DNA of 20,493 nucleotides from Rhodospirillaceae bacterium (GTDB lineage: Bacteria > Pseudomonadota > Alphaproteobacteria > Rhodospirillales > Magnetospirillaceae), in contig DUZC01000009.1 in NCBI GenBank assembly GCA_013349735.1, forward strand, positions 1 to 20,493, read 5' to 3'. The notes under the pieces are model-generated. The model did not search any database. It saw nothing but the letters and a program-made list of their open reading frames with translations, and was not told where the DNA came from. A program made the translations under genes and the position numbers. Positions 7,863 through 15,381 of the stretch are shown piece after piece. Numbering within the stretch: position 1 is the first letter of the stretch; each line of letters opens with the position of its first letter.

Positions 7863-7945
7863 GCGCTCGAGCATTGAAAAATCGGAGATTTTTCGTTCTC
7901 ACAGGGGTGCTAGAGTGCTTCAGTTTTAAACTGAAGCACTCTAGG
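7863..7945 (+). repeat. composite palindromic intergenic repeat, copy A
   Basis: This 83-bp element matches copy B (11001-11083) at 77 of 83 positions. It contains a small hairpin, GAAAAATC-GGA-GATTTTTC, then a spacer, then a perfect 17-bp inverted repeat CTAGAGTGCTTCAGTTT around a single T (7910-7944). It lies between convergent genes, and its last bases provide the TAG stop of the phosphatase gene. A bidirectional terminator or a REP/MITE-like element are both possible. Confidence 0.9.
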
Positions 7946-9299
7946 TCCTCGACACCGCCAGACAGGTAATGTCGTCGGATTGCTCGTAGCCATCCGCGAA
8001 CGCCACCACCGCCCGATCCACCCCAGCCAGCACTTCGCCAGGAGTTGGCCGCGACAGACCGGACAGCAATGCAATCAGCCGCTGCTCGCCAAACATGTCG
8101 CCGGAGTTGCTGAAGGCCTCGGTCACCCCATCCGAGGGGACGAACAGTAATTCGCCCTCGCCCAGCGCCACCTGGTTGGCGGGAAAGGCGCGGCCAGGGA
8201 TCATGGCCAGGGCCGGACCTGTTGGCCCCAAGGTCTGGATGTCTCCATTAACCCCCAGCAGGTAACCATCACAATGGCCGGCATTGACATAGCGTAAAGC
8301 GCCGCTGGCCGGACTCAGCTCCACCGCGAATACGGTGACGAACAGGCCTTCCTCATTCTCGGATTCCAACTGGGCATTGGCGCGGGCCAGGGCGTCTTCC
8401 AGACTGGCCGAGGACTGAATCATCGCCCGGATCAAGGTACGGCTGACGGCCATGAACAGTGAAGCGGGAATGCCCTTGCCCGACACGTCGGCCACCACCA
8501 TCACTTTACGGCCGTCCGCAGTCTGAAAAAAATCGTAAAAATCGCCGCCAACGTCGCGTGCCGGCCGCATGAAGGCGGCGGCGCGGTAGGACGAATCCGC
8601 CCCGAACTCCAGGGTGCGGGGCAAGATGGATTGCTGCAGCCGCGCCGCAAATTCCATTTCGTGACGGCGCGCGCTCTTTGCCTGCATTTCACGCAGGATT
8701 CGCTGAAACGACTGGGCAAACGGGCTCTGGTCGCCCACCGCCCCCAGCATCTCGCCGATGGTGGCTGGATCCAGATCCTCCTGCTCAAGGGCTTGCGCTG
8801 CCAAGGTCAGCAGGGCCAGCGGCTTGTTCAGCGCATCGACCCGCCGCCCCAAAGCGCCGATGACCCCGAAGGCCATGTCGGGATGCTGGCGGATCAACTC
8901 GGCGAGGGCACCCCGGCCGATGCGCAGAAGGCTGGATTCCTCGCTGGCGGTGACGGTGGCTGTACGAGGCAGGTCGGTAAAGATTGCAATCTCGCCGACC
9001 AGTTGCTGTGCCCCCAACCGCGCCATGGCGACCCGACCCAAGCTGGTCTGCACCTCGACATCCACGCTGCCAGTCAGGATCACGAAGGCGCAGTCCCCGG
9101 GCTCGCCCTGGCGGATCAGCACGGTTCCGGCGGTGACCTCGAGAATATCGGCGCCGTGAAGCAGCCGCTCCACTAGCCCGGGATCGAGCCCCCCCAACAA
9201 GACGCTGAGCCGCTGGCTATCGATGCTATCCGCCGATTTGTTCATCCGCACTGGCCCTGCCCGTTCCTCCTGTTCCACCATAGCCGTGTTTTCATTCAT
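7941..9299 (-). CDS. cyclic-nucleotide-binding domain / SpoIIE-type serine phosphatase (RsbU-like)
   Basis: This 452-residue protein has two domains. Residues about 34-150 form a Crp/cNMP-binding beta-barrel, with VGEIAIFTDLPRTATVTA (101-118) as its phosphate-binding cassette. Residues about 215-450 form a PP2C/SpoIIE phosphatase with GGDFYDFF (251-258), DVSGKGIPA (271-279), NAGH (339-342), PSDGVTEA (388-395) and DDIT (442-445). The acidic residues that bind metal are present. The likely job is to dephosphorylate the STAS protein in response to a ligand at the N-terminal domain, triggering the partner switch. The ligand, cyclic nucleotide or other, is not shown. The gene converges on the STAS-ATPase pair, and its stop codon is supplied by the repeat element. 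Confidence 0.93.
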   Translation of the reverse strand: MNENTAMVEQEERAGPVRMNKSADSIDSQRLSVLLGGLDPGLVERLLHGADILEVTAGTVLIRQGEPGDCAFVILTGSVDVEVQTSLGRVAMARLGAQQLVGEIAIFTDLPRTATVTASEESSLLRIGRGALAELIRQHPDMAFGVIGALGRRVDALNKPLALLTLAAQALEQEDLDPATIGEMLGAVGDQSPFAQSFQRILREMQAKSARRHEMEFAARLQQSILPRTLEFGADSSYRAAAFMRPARDVGGDFYDFFQTADGRKVMVVADVSGKGIPASLFMAVSRTLIRAMIQSSASLEDALARANAQLESENEEGLFVTVFAVELSPASGALRYVNAGHCDGYLLGVNGDIQTLGPTGPALAMIPGRAFPANQVALGEGELLFVPSDGVTEAFSNSGDMFGEQRLIALLSGLSRPTPGEVLAGVDRAVVAFADGYEQSDDITCLAVSRT

Positions 9300-9388
9300 T
9301 ACAAACGGATGTCAGCACACCGGAAAGCAGGGCGGCTTGGCCGGCCGCGCGACATCCCCTAACACCCAATATCCGGAAAAATGGATAG

Positions 9389-9406
9389 TTCACGCAACTT
9401 TCACAA
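9389..9406 (+). promoter_or_regulatory. possible Pho-box-like direct repeat upstream of the phosphate transporter
   Basis: TTCACGC and TTCACAA are separated by AACT, giving two 7-bp units with an 11-bp period. This is the geometry of PhoB sites, although the sequence departs from CTGTCAT. It lies about 60-70 nt before the transporter ATG. The match is weak and the function is inferred from the neighbouring gene. Confidence 0.3.
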
Positions 9407-9461
9407 AAAAGTTCCTCTTCCACTCGTATTAAGAGGGTTGGTTCACCGGACGAGGTTCGTT

Positions 9462-10952
9462 ATGGATTTTATGGTCGATGCGGGGATGACGGTTCCAAGC
9501 ATGGTTCTCTTGGTGTTGGCGCTTGGGCTAGCCCTGGGTTTTGAGTTCGTCAACGGCTTTCATGATACGGCCAATGCCGTCGCCACAGTAATCTACACCC
9601 ACAGCCTTAGGCCCATAGTGGCGGTCGTCTGGTCGGGCTTTTGGAATTTTCTGGGTGTTCTTACTTCGAGTGGTGCGGTGGCTTTTGGCATCGTCGCGCT
9701 GTTACCGGTGGAATTGATCGTCAATGTCGGTTCTGGCGCCGGCTTTGCCATGGTTTTTGCCCTGCTGGTCTCGGCCATCCTGTGGAACCTCGGAACTTGG
9801 TATCTTGGATTGCCGGCATCCAGTTCGCACACTCTGATCGGATCCATTCTTGGGGTCGGCCTGATGAATTCCTATCTGGCAGCGGATCGGGCCTTTGGCG
9901 AGGGTGTGAATTGGGGAAAGGTCCAGGACACGGCCATGGCCCTTCTGGTATCGCCGCTGGTGGGCTTCTCCTGCGCGGCATTGTTACTTTTATTGGCCAA
10001 AGCCCTCATTAAAAAGCCAGAGCTTTATACCGATCCCGACAAGGACAAGGGCCCCCCCCTGTGGATCCGTGGTTTGCTGATTTTGACCTGTACCGGCGTT
10101 TCCTTCGCGCATGGCTCGAATGACGGGCAAAAAGGCATGGGCCTGATCATGTTGATCCTGATTGGAGTCGTCCCAGCCACTTATGCCTTGGATATGGCAG
10201 CCCAGCCAAACGCCCTGGCCGGCATTACCACCGATGCCAAAGCGGCCGCCCTGGTTTTTCATCGCATGGCCGAGGGTGATGAGGCGGGTCAAGGCGATGG
10301 CGCGCAGTCGGTATTATCCCAATATCTTCGCAGCGGCAAATTTGATCACACCACCTTTTCCGCTCTGGCTGGCAAGAGCCAGTCGGTAGCCCTAACGCTT
10401 GAAGGAAAACAACATTTTTCCGATATAGCCCCGGAAGGGCGTCGGGCCTTGCGTAGCGACCTTTATCTTTTGTCCGAATCCATCAACAAACTTGGAAAAG
10501 CGGGCGCGATCGCGTCGGCCGACAAGCCCCTGCTGGATGGCTTCAAAAGCAAAACCAAGGCAGTGACCGCCTTTATTCCCACTTGGGTCAAGGCCGCGGT
10601 GGCCATTGCGCTTGGTTTGGGCACGATGATTGGCTGGAAGCGGATTGTGGTAACGGTGGGAGAGAAGATCGGCAAGGCGCATCTGACTTATGCCCAAGGC
10701 GCCTCGGCCGAATTGGTGGCGATGACCACCATAGCGGCCGCCGATGCGTTTGGTTTACCGGTGAGCACGACCCATGTCCTGTCTTCCGGTGTCGCCGGAA
10801 CCATGGCGGCCAATAAATCCGGACTTCAGATGGATACGCTGAGAAGCCTCTTGTTGGCTTGGGTTCTGACTCTTCCGGTTTGTGTCTTTCTTGGTGCCGG
10901 CTTGTTTGCTGCCGGTCTCTATTTGGTGTCCAATATTTTGGGCCTTGGCTAA
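9462..10952 (+). CDS. pit: PiT family inorganic phosphate transporter
   Basis: This is a 496-residue inner-membrane transporter of the PiT/PHO4 family that moves metal-phosphate or phosphate with protons or sodium. The inverted-repeat signatures are visible: NGFHDTANAVAT (about 31-42) in the first half and AHGSNDGQKGMG plus GLPVSTTHVLSSGVAGT in the second. A long hydrophilic loop of about 150 residues separates the halves, as in PitA-type transporters. I chose the ATG at 9462 because GAGG lies 6 nt upstream and the protein then starts just before the first helix. An open extension upstream to 9381 overlaps the regulatory region. It is transcribed away from the phosphatase gene and ends 48 nt before repeat copy B. 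No PhoU-like partner gene is adjacent. Confidence 0.93.
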   Translation: MDFMVDAGMTVPSMVLLVLALGLALGFEFVNGFHDTANAVATVIYTHSLRPIVAVVWSGFWNFLGVLTSSGAVAFGIVALLPVELIVNVGSGAGFAMVFALLVSAILWNLGTWYLGLPASSSHTLIGSILGVGLMNSYLAADRAFGEGVNWGKVQDTAMALLVSPLVGFSCAALLLLLAKALIKKPELYTDPDKDKGPPLWIRGLLILTCTGVSFAHGSNDGQKGMGLIMLILIGVVPATYALDMAAQPNALAGITTDAKAAALVFHRMAEGDEAGQGDGAQSVLSQYLRSGKFDHTTFSALAGKSQSVALTLEGKQHFSDIAPEGRRALRSDLYLLSESINKLGKAGAIASADKPLLDGFKSKTKAVTAFIPTWVKAAVAIALGLGTMIGWKRIVVTVGEKIGKAHLTYAQGASAELVAMTTIAAADAFGLPVSTTHVLSSGVAGTMAANKSGLQMDTLRSLLLAWVLTLPVCVFLGAGLFAAGLYLVSNILGLG

Positions 10953-11000
10953 CCCTAAGCCCAAGACAGAAAACAGAGTGCCTATTTACGGTTCGTCCCC

Positions 11001-11083
11001 GCGCTTGAGCATTGAAAAATCGGAGATTTTTCGTTCGCACAGGGGACCTAGAGTGCTTCAGCTTAAAACTGAAGCACTCTAGG
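11001..11083 (+). repeat. composite palindromic intergenic repeat, copy B
   Basis: Second copy of the 83-bp element, in the same orientation as copy A and with six mismatches to it. The GAAAAATC/GATTTTTC hairpin is unchanged. The large inverted repeat (11048-11082) has one weakened pair in the 17-bp stem (CTT opposite AAA instead of TTT). It again lies between convergent genes, and its right edge supplies the TAG stop of the receiver gene. Confidence 0.9.
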
Positions 11084-11474
11084 ATTGGCCGCAACCCAGC
11101 GCCTTGGAGATACCCTGATGTAACCGTTGGAAAGTGAAGGGGCGTTCCAGGCAATGATCGACGCCAGCTTCATAGGCGGCATTTTCGAATTTGTTGCCAG
11201 CCATTTTAGCCAGCAGAATGATCCGGGTCTGCGGATCTATGCCGTTGCTGCCACCGCGAATTTGCCGTGCACATTCAAAACCATCCAACTCGGCCATTTC
11301 TTCATCAATGACGATGATATCGGCTCCCTTGTGACGGATGCTGTCCATCGCCTCTCGGCCGTTGGTGGCCAGCGTGATCTCATTGGCACCAAGGGATTTC
11401 AGGACCATTCTGATCAGGTCTCGAAAGGGCTGTATGTCCTGTACCACAACCGCACGTCTGACCATGGAATCCAA
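11079..11474 (-). CDS. degenerate single-domain response regulator receiver
   Basis: This 131-residue CheY-like protein has no output domain. The phospho-acceptor Asp57 (IIVIDEEM) and one acidic pocket residue, Asp13 (VVVQD), are kept. The other acidic position is Gln12, the switch Thr/Ser is Ala89 (IILLAK) and the conserved Lys is Arg111 (CLERPF). Canonical phosphorylation signalling is therefore likely weakened or altered. It may act as a phosphate sink or by protein binding. The start may be Met1 or Met4. The gene stands alone, 143 nt downstream of the TraR-like gene, and no kinase is nearby. Its last codon runs into the TAG provided by repeat copy B. Family assignment is firm; function is not known. 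Confidence 0.88.
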   Translation of the reverse strand: MDSMVRRAVVVQDIQPFRDLIRMVLKSLGANEITLATNGREAMDSIRHKGADIIVIDEEMAELDGFECARQIRGGSNGIDPQTRIILLAKMAGNKFENAAYEAGVDHCLERPFTFQRLHQGISKALGCGQS

Positions 11475-11617
11475 CCACCCGCTATCCCTGTCGGTGGATG
11501 CTTTGCCGGGGGCAAGGCCCTATACCAACAATAATATTGGTGATATTGGCCCCGATTGTCACCCCAGAGTCAAATAACCGAAATGTGACAGAATTAAGGC
11601 TGCGTGACAGACTTGTC

Positions 11618-11848
11618 CTACCTCTGTCCGATCCGTAGGGTCCGACGATTAAGAAACTCCTCTTCGGCGGCGCAGTCGCTGCAAAACTTGGCCAAAGGAG
11701 CGACCTGACGGCGCTTCGGTTCGATCACTTCATAGCATGAACGGCAAACGCCTGATGACGGCGGTCCGGACAGGCGCGCCAGCACTGCCTGCAGGGCTGT
11801 GGCACTGAAGACTTCGGCGCGTTCGGTGGCAAAATCTATGTCGTCCAA
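11618..11848 (-). CDS. short TraR/DksA-type C4 zinc-finger protein
   Basis: This 76-residue protein has a C4 zinc finger CRSC (Cys35, Cys38) and CSDC (Cys56, Cys59). The intervening EVIEPKRRQVAPLAKF is the pattern of the TraR/DksA family (CxxC, then IPxxRxxAxP). Family members bind in the RNA polymerase secondary channel and change promoter response; short TraR-like forms do so without the long coiled coil. The N-terminal part is a short helix, MDDIDFATERAEVF, in line with TraR. Translation appears to start at TTG, preceded by AGGAGG with 5-nt spacing, a very strong ribosome-binding site; no ATG fits. The target genes are unknown. Confidence 0.85.
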   Translation of the reverse strand: MDDIDFATERAEVFSATALQAVLARLSGPPSSGVCRSCYEVIEPKRRQVAPLAKFCSDCAAEEEFLNRRTLRIGQR

Positions 11849-12032
11849 ACTTCCCTCCTCGGCGAATGGTTCGGCTATTTACGATGGTCCCTGGGGAAAT
11901 AGAAAATGAAGATTTGATGGCAGTAAGGTGCATTTTTCGCTGTCATTATTTTGTCACTTCTAAGTTCTTCCCGATTGATCATTATCGTCGACCGAGCTCT
12001 GCCACGCCCAGGTTCCAGACTTGTCCCTGCCA

Positions 12033-12590
12033 ATGAATATTCGCCTTCGACCTTCCAGTGATGATGACATCCCGGCGATGCTGGCCATTTATACCGCCCA
12101 TATTCATCGCGGGGTGGGTGACCTTGGGGATTATCAGCCCGAACCGTTCGAGGAAAGTGATCTGAAGCGGCGGCGTAAGAATATGAGCAAGCACAGGCTG
12201 CCGCATATTGTCGCGGATTTGGATGGGCTGGTCGCGGGCTATGCCTATGTTGTTCCTTTTCGCAAACGTCCGGCTTATCGCTATACTTTAAAGCACTCGA
12301 TTTACATTCATCCTGATTTTCAGCATGCCGGCATCGGCCGGGCCTTACTGCCGGCTTTGATTGAGTCCTGCGCCGCCGCCGGCTATCTGCAGATGATCGG
12401 CTATATTGACAGCACCAATGTGGCGTCGCTTCGATTGCACGAATCCTGTGGGTTTCATCAGGTAGGCCTTCTGCCTTCCGTGGGATTCAAATTCGGGCGC
12501 TGGATGGACAGTGTGATGATGCAGCGCGCTCTGGGCTTGGGCAACCAGGCGGTACCAGCCGAAAGTAAAGCGGCATTCGTCGATTGCTGA
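12033..12590 (+). CDS. GNAT family N-acetyltransferase (phosphinothricin acetyltransferase-like)
   Basis: This 185-residue acyl-CoA-dependent acetyltransferase starts NIRLRPSSDDDIPAMLAIY. It carries the acetyl-CoA loop HAGIGRALLPALIE, then IGYIDSTNVASLRLHESCGF and a terminal WMDSVMMQRAL. The layout matches the phosphinothricin/methionine sulfone acetyltransferase (Pat/MddA) subgroup, which acetylates small amines and amino acid analogues. The true substrate cannot be read from sequence. I use the ATG at 12033; a TTG four codons upstream is also open, but neither has a clear ribosome-binding site. It faces a small unknown gene with a hairpin between them. Confidence 0.88.
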   Translation: MNIRLRPSSDDDIPAMLAIYTAHIHRGVGDLGDYQPEPFEESDLKRRRKNMSKHRLPHIVADLDGLVAGYAYVVPFRKRPAYRYTLKHSIYIHPDFQHAGIGRALLPALIESCAAAGYLQMIGYIDSTNVASLRLHESCGFHQVGLLPSVGFKFGRWMDSVMMQRALGLGNQAVPAESKAAFVDC

Positions 12591-12618
12591 TCCATCTCGA
12601 CGCTTTTATTTTCCAGAT

Positions 12619-12641
12619 TGATTCCAAAAAGAACGGAATCA
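12619..12641. terminator. hairpin between convergent genes
   Basis: TGATTCC (12619-12625) pairs with GGAATCA (12635-12641) around the loop AAAAAGAAC. The right arm contains the TGA stop codon of the minus-strand gene. A bidirectional terminator is likely given its place between two converging 3' ends. Confidence 0.5.
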
Positions 12642-12953
12642 GGCGGCAGGCCGGCAGATAGAAAATGTTAAGCCAAGCTTATTGGCCAAATAGCTGCAAA
12701 CAAGGCAAGGGTCATCGGTGCGAAGTCTTTCTTTGCCATTAAATCGGACGGCGTAGCCCCCGGAATCTCTGACAACGCAATAGTCGCGCGCCCCCTCCAG
12801 GGCATCACGAATTGCGGAATAGCGTTCACAAAGCAATATCGCGTTATCGTTCAAGGGAACTGACATGGTCGTCAACGTCTTTACGTCCTGTAGGGTTGCC
12901 CTGATTTTAGGAAGGATCAGCCTGTCCCCGCCAGTGAACTTCCGAAGAAACAT
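12639..12953 (-). CDS. hypothetical protein, 104 residues
   Basis: I do not recognise this protein. The C-terminal 75 residues read like a small folded domain: DNAILLCERYSAIRDALEG, then DYCVVRDSGGYAVRFNGK, then DDPCLVCSYLANKLG. Cysteines occur in CLVC and near the C-terminus, too few and too scattered to call a zinc finger. No signal peptide or membrane helix is seen. An internal ATG at 12866 would give 75 residues and may be the real start; neither start has a clear ribosome-binding site. It converges with the acetyltransferase gene and ends in a hairpin. Confidence 0.5.
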   Translation of the reverse strand: MFLRKFTGGDRLILPKIRATLQDVKTLTTMSVPLNDNAILLCERYSAIRDALEGARDYCVVRDSGGYAVRFNGKERLRTDDPCLVCSYLANKLGLTFSICRPAA

Positions 12954-13116
12954 TTCTTACGCTAATAAAACAATCAGGGGCCAAGGGATCATCGTAAAAA
13001 CCGGCTGAAGACGAACTCGCTGCTGTGCGGAACCCAAAAAAGCCACTGGTGCACCAACGCCAGGTGAATTCTCTGAATGGCTCCCTATAGTTTCCAATAT
13101 CCGTCAGGGGTCAATT

Positions 13117-13911
13117 TTGGAGCATCCGATCTTGAAGTCGTCTGCAACTGAAACCGTTCTTCTCGTTCTATTGGCCTTCGCACTCATAAGCGGGCTGGGT
13201 GTTGGCCCGGTTGCCGCTTCCGATCCTGACGCCTTATGGAAAATCGTTAAGGATCAATGCTTGGCGCATTACTTCGAAAATGGCAGTAAAGATCCTTGCA
13301 CAGACCTGGATCCAGACGGGGGAAGGGGATATGCCGTCCTCAAAGACCGTGTCGGGATCGCTCAGTTTCTGCTGATCCCGACCAAGCGCCTCGGCGGCAT
13401 TGAAAGCCCGGAACTGCTGAAAGATGATGCACCAAATTATTGGGCTTATGCCTGGAAAACGAAGTCATCCGTGGCAGACCGCCTGCAGCGCCCGTTATCA
13501 CGAGATCAAGTTGTGCTGACCATCAATTCAGCATTTGGACGCAGCCAGAATCAACTTCATATCCATATCGACTGCATCAGAGCAGACATTCATGACCTCC
13601 TTCGCCGCCATCTCGCGGAAATTGGTGATCGATGGGCGCCGCTAAAGGTCAGGCTGGACAATCATCCCTATTGGGCAAGGCGCGTCCTGGGAACCGACCT
13701 CGACGGGAACAATCCTTTTAGGCTCTTGGCGGAGGGCTTTTCCCTGGACAGCCAAGCCATGGCGCGCCGAACATTGGCCGTCACCGGAGCGATGTTTAAC
13801 GGCGAGCAGGAGGGGTTCGTTCTGCTGACCGACCAGGTTGATTTTTCACTCGGTAACCTGGCGCATGGCGAGGAATTACAAGACCATGACTGTAAGCCTG
13901 CCGTTCCATGA
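13117..13911 (+). CDS. cdh: CDP-diacylglycerol pyrophosphatase
   Basis: Cdh hydrolyses CDP-diacylglycerol to phosphatidate and CMP. The 264 residues match the family. There is an N-terminal hydrophobic segment (about 12-34, ending in AAS), which acts as a membrane anchor or signal peptide. SRDQVVLTINSAFGRSQNQ then leads to the HIHIDC motif (148-153), the histidine-rich active site of this HIT-related family. Downstream FSLDSQAMARRTLAVTGA is also typical. The start is a TTG with AGGGG 6 nt upstream; no ATG fits the N-terminus. It converges on a secreted phosphoesterase gene, so the locus may deal with phospholipid phosphate, which is an inference from context. Confidence 0.9.
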   Translation: MEHPILKSSATETVLLVLLAFALISGLGVGPVAASDPDALWKIVKDQCLAHYFENGSKDPCTDLDPDGGRGYAVLKDRVGIAQFLLIPTKRLGGIESPELLKDDAPNYWAYAWKTKSSVADRLQRPLSRDQVVLTINSAFGRSQNQLHIHIDCIRADIHDLLRRHLAEIGDRWAPLKVRLDNHPYWARRVLGTDLDGNNPFRLLAEGFSLDSQAMARRTLAVTGAMFNGEQEGFVLLTDQVDFSLGNLAHGEELQDHDCKPAVP

Positions 13912-13935
13912 CTGTGGCGCCGGCGTTTTGGCAGA

Positions 13936-13955
13936 GGCTGGCGGGGACGCCAGCC
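13936..13955. terminator. GC-rich perfect hairpin between convergent genes
   Basis: GGCTGGCG and CGCCAGCC form a perfect 8-bp stem with a GGGA loop. It lies in the 76-nt gap between the 3' ends of cdh and the phosphoesterase gene. There is no T run, so it may be a REP-like palindromic unit or a processing barrier rather than a simple terminator. Confidence 0.5.
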
Positions 13956-13987
13956 CTACCGGCCTTTAGCGGAAAGACTAACGCGCA

Positions 13988-15319
13988 CTATTTGCTTTCC
14001 AGCATCAGCGCGCCCAGCGGGGCTTTGGCCCGGGCATCCCGGCTACCAAGCGGCTTCAGTTTGAAACGCAACTCGATCAGCTTAAGGATCGAGGTGGTGT
14101 CATAGGGCGTGTGGTCGACATAGCCTTTCCTGGCGAAAGGTGAAATGAAGAGAGCCGGGACGCGGGTGCCAGGTCCCCAGCGATCCCCTTTGGGCGGCGG
14201 AACATGGTCCCAAAATCCGCCATTTTCATCATAAGTAACGATCACCAGGGTCGACTTCCACGAACGGCTTTGCATTATCTTGTCGATAAGATCGGCGGCA
14301 CGGTTGTCGCCATTGGTGATATTGGCATAGCCGGGATGCTGGTTCTCAATCCCCAGCGGCTTGTAAAAACTCACCGCCGGAAGCCTGTTTGCTGCGATAG
14401 CGGCATAAAGCTCTGCTTCGTCTTTGAGATGCAAGCGGCGTTCGTCGGAACCGTCGCCATATCGGGAAAAATAGGCGAAGGGCTGGTGATGGAACTGAAA
14501 GCTGGGTGCGGGCTTGCCGGCCAGAGCGTCATCCCAGCCCCCGGAATACCAGGCCCAGGATATACCCTTATCTGACAGCGAATCGCCGATCGTAGGCAAA
14601 TCGACCGGAGGCAGCAGCCGGGCTTCGTCAGTCACGGACGCAGCATGAGGTTGGAAGCGCGACTGGATGGTATTCACCGCAAAGCCGTCTGGGGTAATGG
14701 CGCCGTCGCTGATCAATTGGCCCTGGTCATCAAGCTTGGCGCGGATCGCCTCGGGCGCATCGTCGTATTTTGGTGTGCAGGCGCAGACCAGCCAAAAATG
14801 ATTTAGGAACGAACCGCCGAAGGCCCCCTGGAAGAAATGGTCAGCGAGCGTGTATTTCTTGGCATAAGCCCATAGCTTTGTGGTGCGGCCATCGTAGAAC
14901 CCCATGACCAGGCCACCGGCGTCAGACCAGGCGGCGAACCGGTCATTGCGCCCGCCATTGATCTGCAGCTGGTTCTGATAAAAACGGTGCACCAGGTCAG
15001 GCGTCTTGGCGTCCTGCGGGACATATTGGTCAATCAGGAACGGCGCATTGATCAGAGCGGCGGGAAAGCGCTGATCCGGCACCGGCGGCAAGAGGTCGTA
15101 GACCTTACCAGTACGGTCCTGCTGTGGCGCCCAACGCGTCCTGGCCGACGGCCCGTCTGCTCCGGGAAACAGCGCGTAGAGATTGTCGAAGCTTCGATTT
15201 TCCAGATAGATGACGACAATATGCTCGATCCTGTCCAAGCCCGCCGGGACTTTTGCAGCGGCCGCCCCTGCCGCCAGAAAAACGAGGGCGGCGGCGAAGA
15301 GGATAGATGAATATTTCAT
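13988..15319 (-). CDS. secreted phosphoesterase of the AcpA / phospholipase C family
   Basis: This 443-residue protein starts with a signal peptide, MKYSSILFAAALVFLAAG ending in AAAA, so it should act in the periplasm or outside. The mature part opens IEHIVVIYLENRSFDNLYA (31-49), the metal and catalytic region of the phosphoesterase family PF04185, which holds AcpA acid phosphatases and non-haemolytic phospholipases C. Later motifs VTYDENGGFWDHVPPP and GTRVPALFISPFA are also characteristic. Substrate choice between phosphomonoesters and phospholipids cannot be decided. The gene lies 62 nt downstream of the RMD1-family gene on the same strand and converges on cdh. The family is certain. Confidence 0.93.
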   Translation of the reverse strand: MKYSSILFAAALVFLAAGAAAAKVPAGLDRIEHIVVIYLENRSFDNLYALFPGADGPSARTRWAPQQDRTGKVYDLLPPVPDQRFPAALINAPFLIDQYVPQDAKTPDLVHRFYQNQLQINGGRNDRFAAWSDAGGLVMGFYDGRTTKLWAYAKKYTLADHFFQGAFGGSFLNHFWLVCACTPKYDDAPEAIRAKLDDQGQLISDGAITPDGFAVNTIQSRFQPHAASVTDEARLLPPVDLPTIGDSLSDKGISWAWYSGGWDDALAGKPAPSFQFHHQPFAYFSRYGDGSDERRLHLKDEAELYAAIAANRLPAVSFYKPLGIENQHPGYANITNGDNRAADLIDKIMQSRSWKSTLVIVTYDENGGFWDHVPPPKGDRWGPGTRVPALFISPFARKGYVDHTPYDTTSILKLIELRFKLKPLGSRDARAKAPLGALMLESK

Positions 15320-15381
15320 GCGGACTTCTTACCGATAAGAGGAGACAAACAGGATGCACAGGCAAGTGCATCAAAGCCGGT

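Noticed and set aside
9381..9461. Upstream extension of the phosphate transporter
   Set aside because: The extension is polar, has no ribosome-binding site and covers the likely promoter; the ATG at 9462 has GAGG at the right distance.
7863..11083. CRISPR array or composite transposon bounded by the two 83-bp copies
   Set aside because: Only two copies 3.1 kb apart, with ordinary chromosomal genes between them and no transposase or cas gene.
10588..11154. Minus-strand open frame of 188 codons covering the end of the phosphate transporter and repeat copy B
   Set aside because: It is antisense to a well-supported gene, runs through the palindromic repeat and has low-complexity basic sequence.
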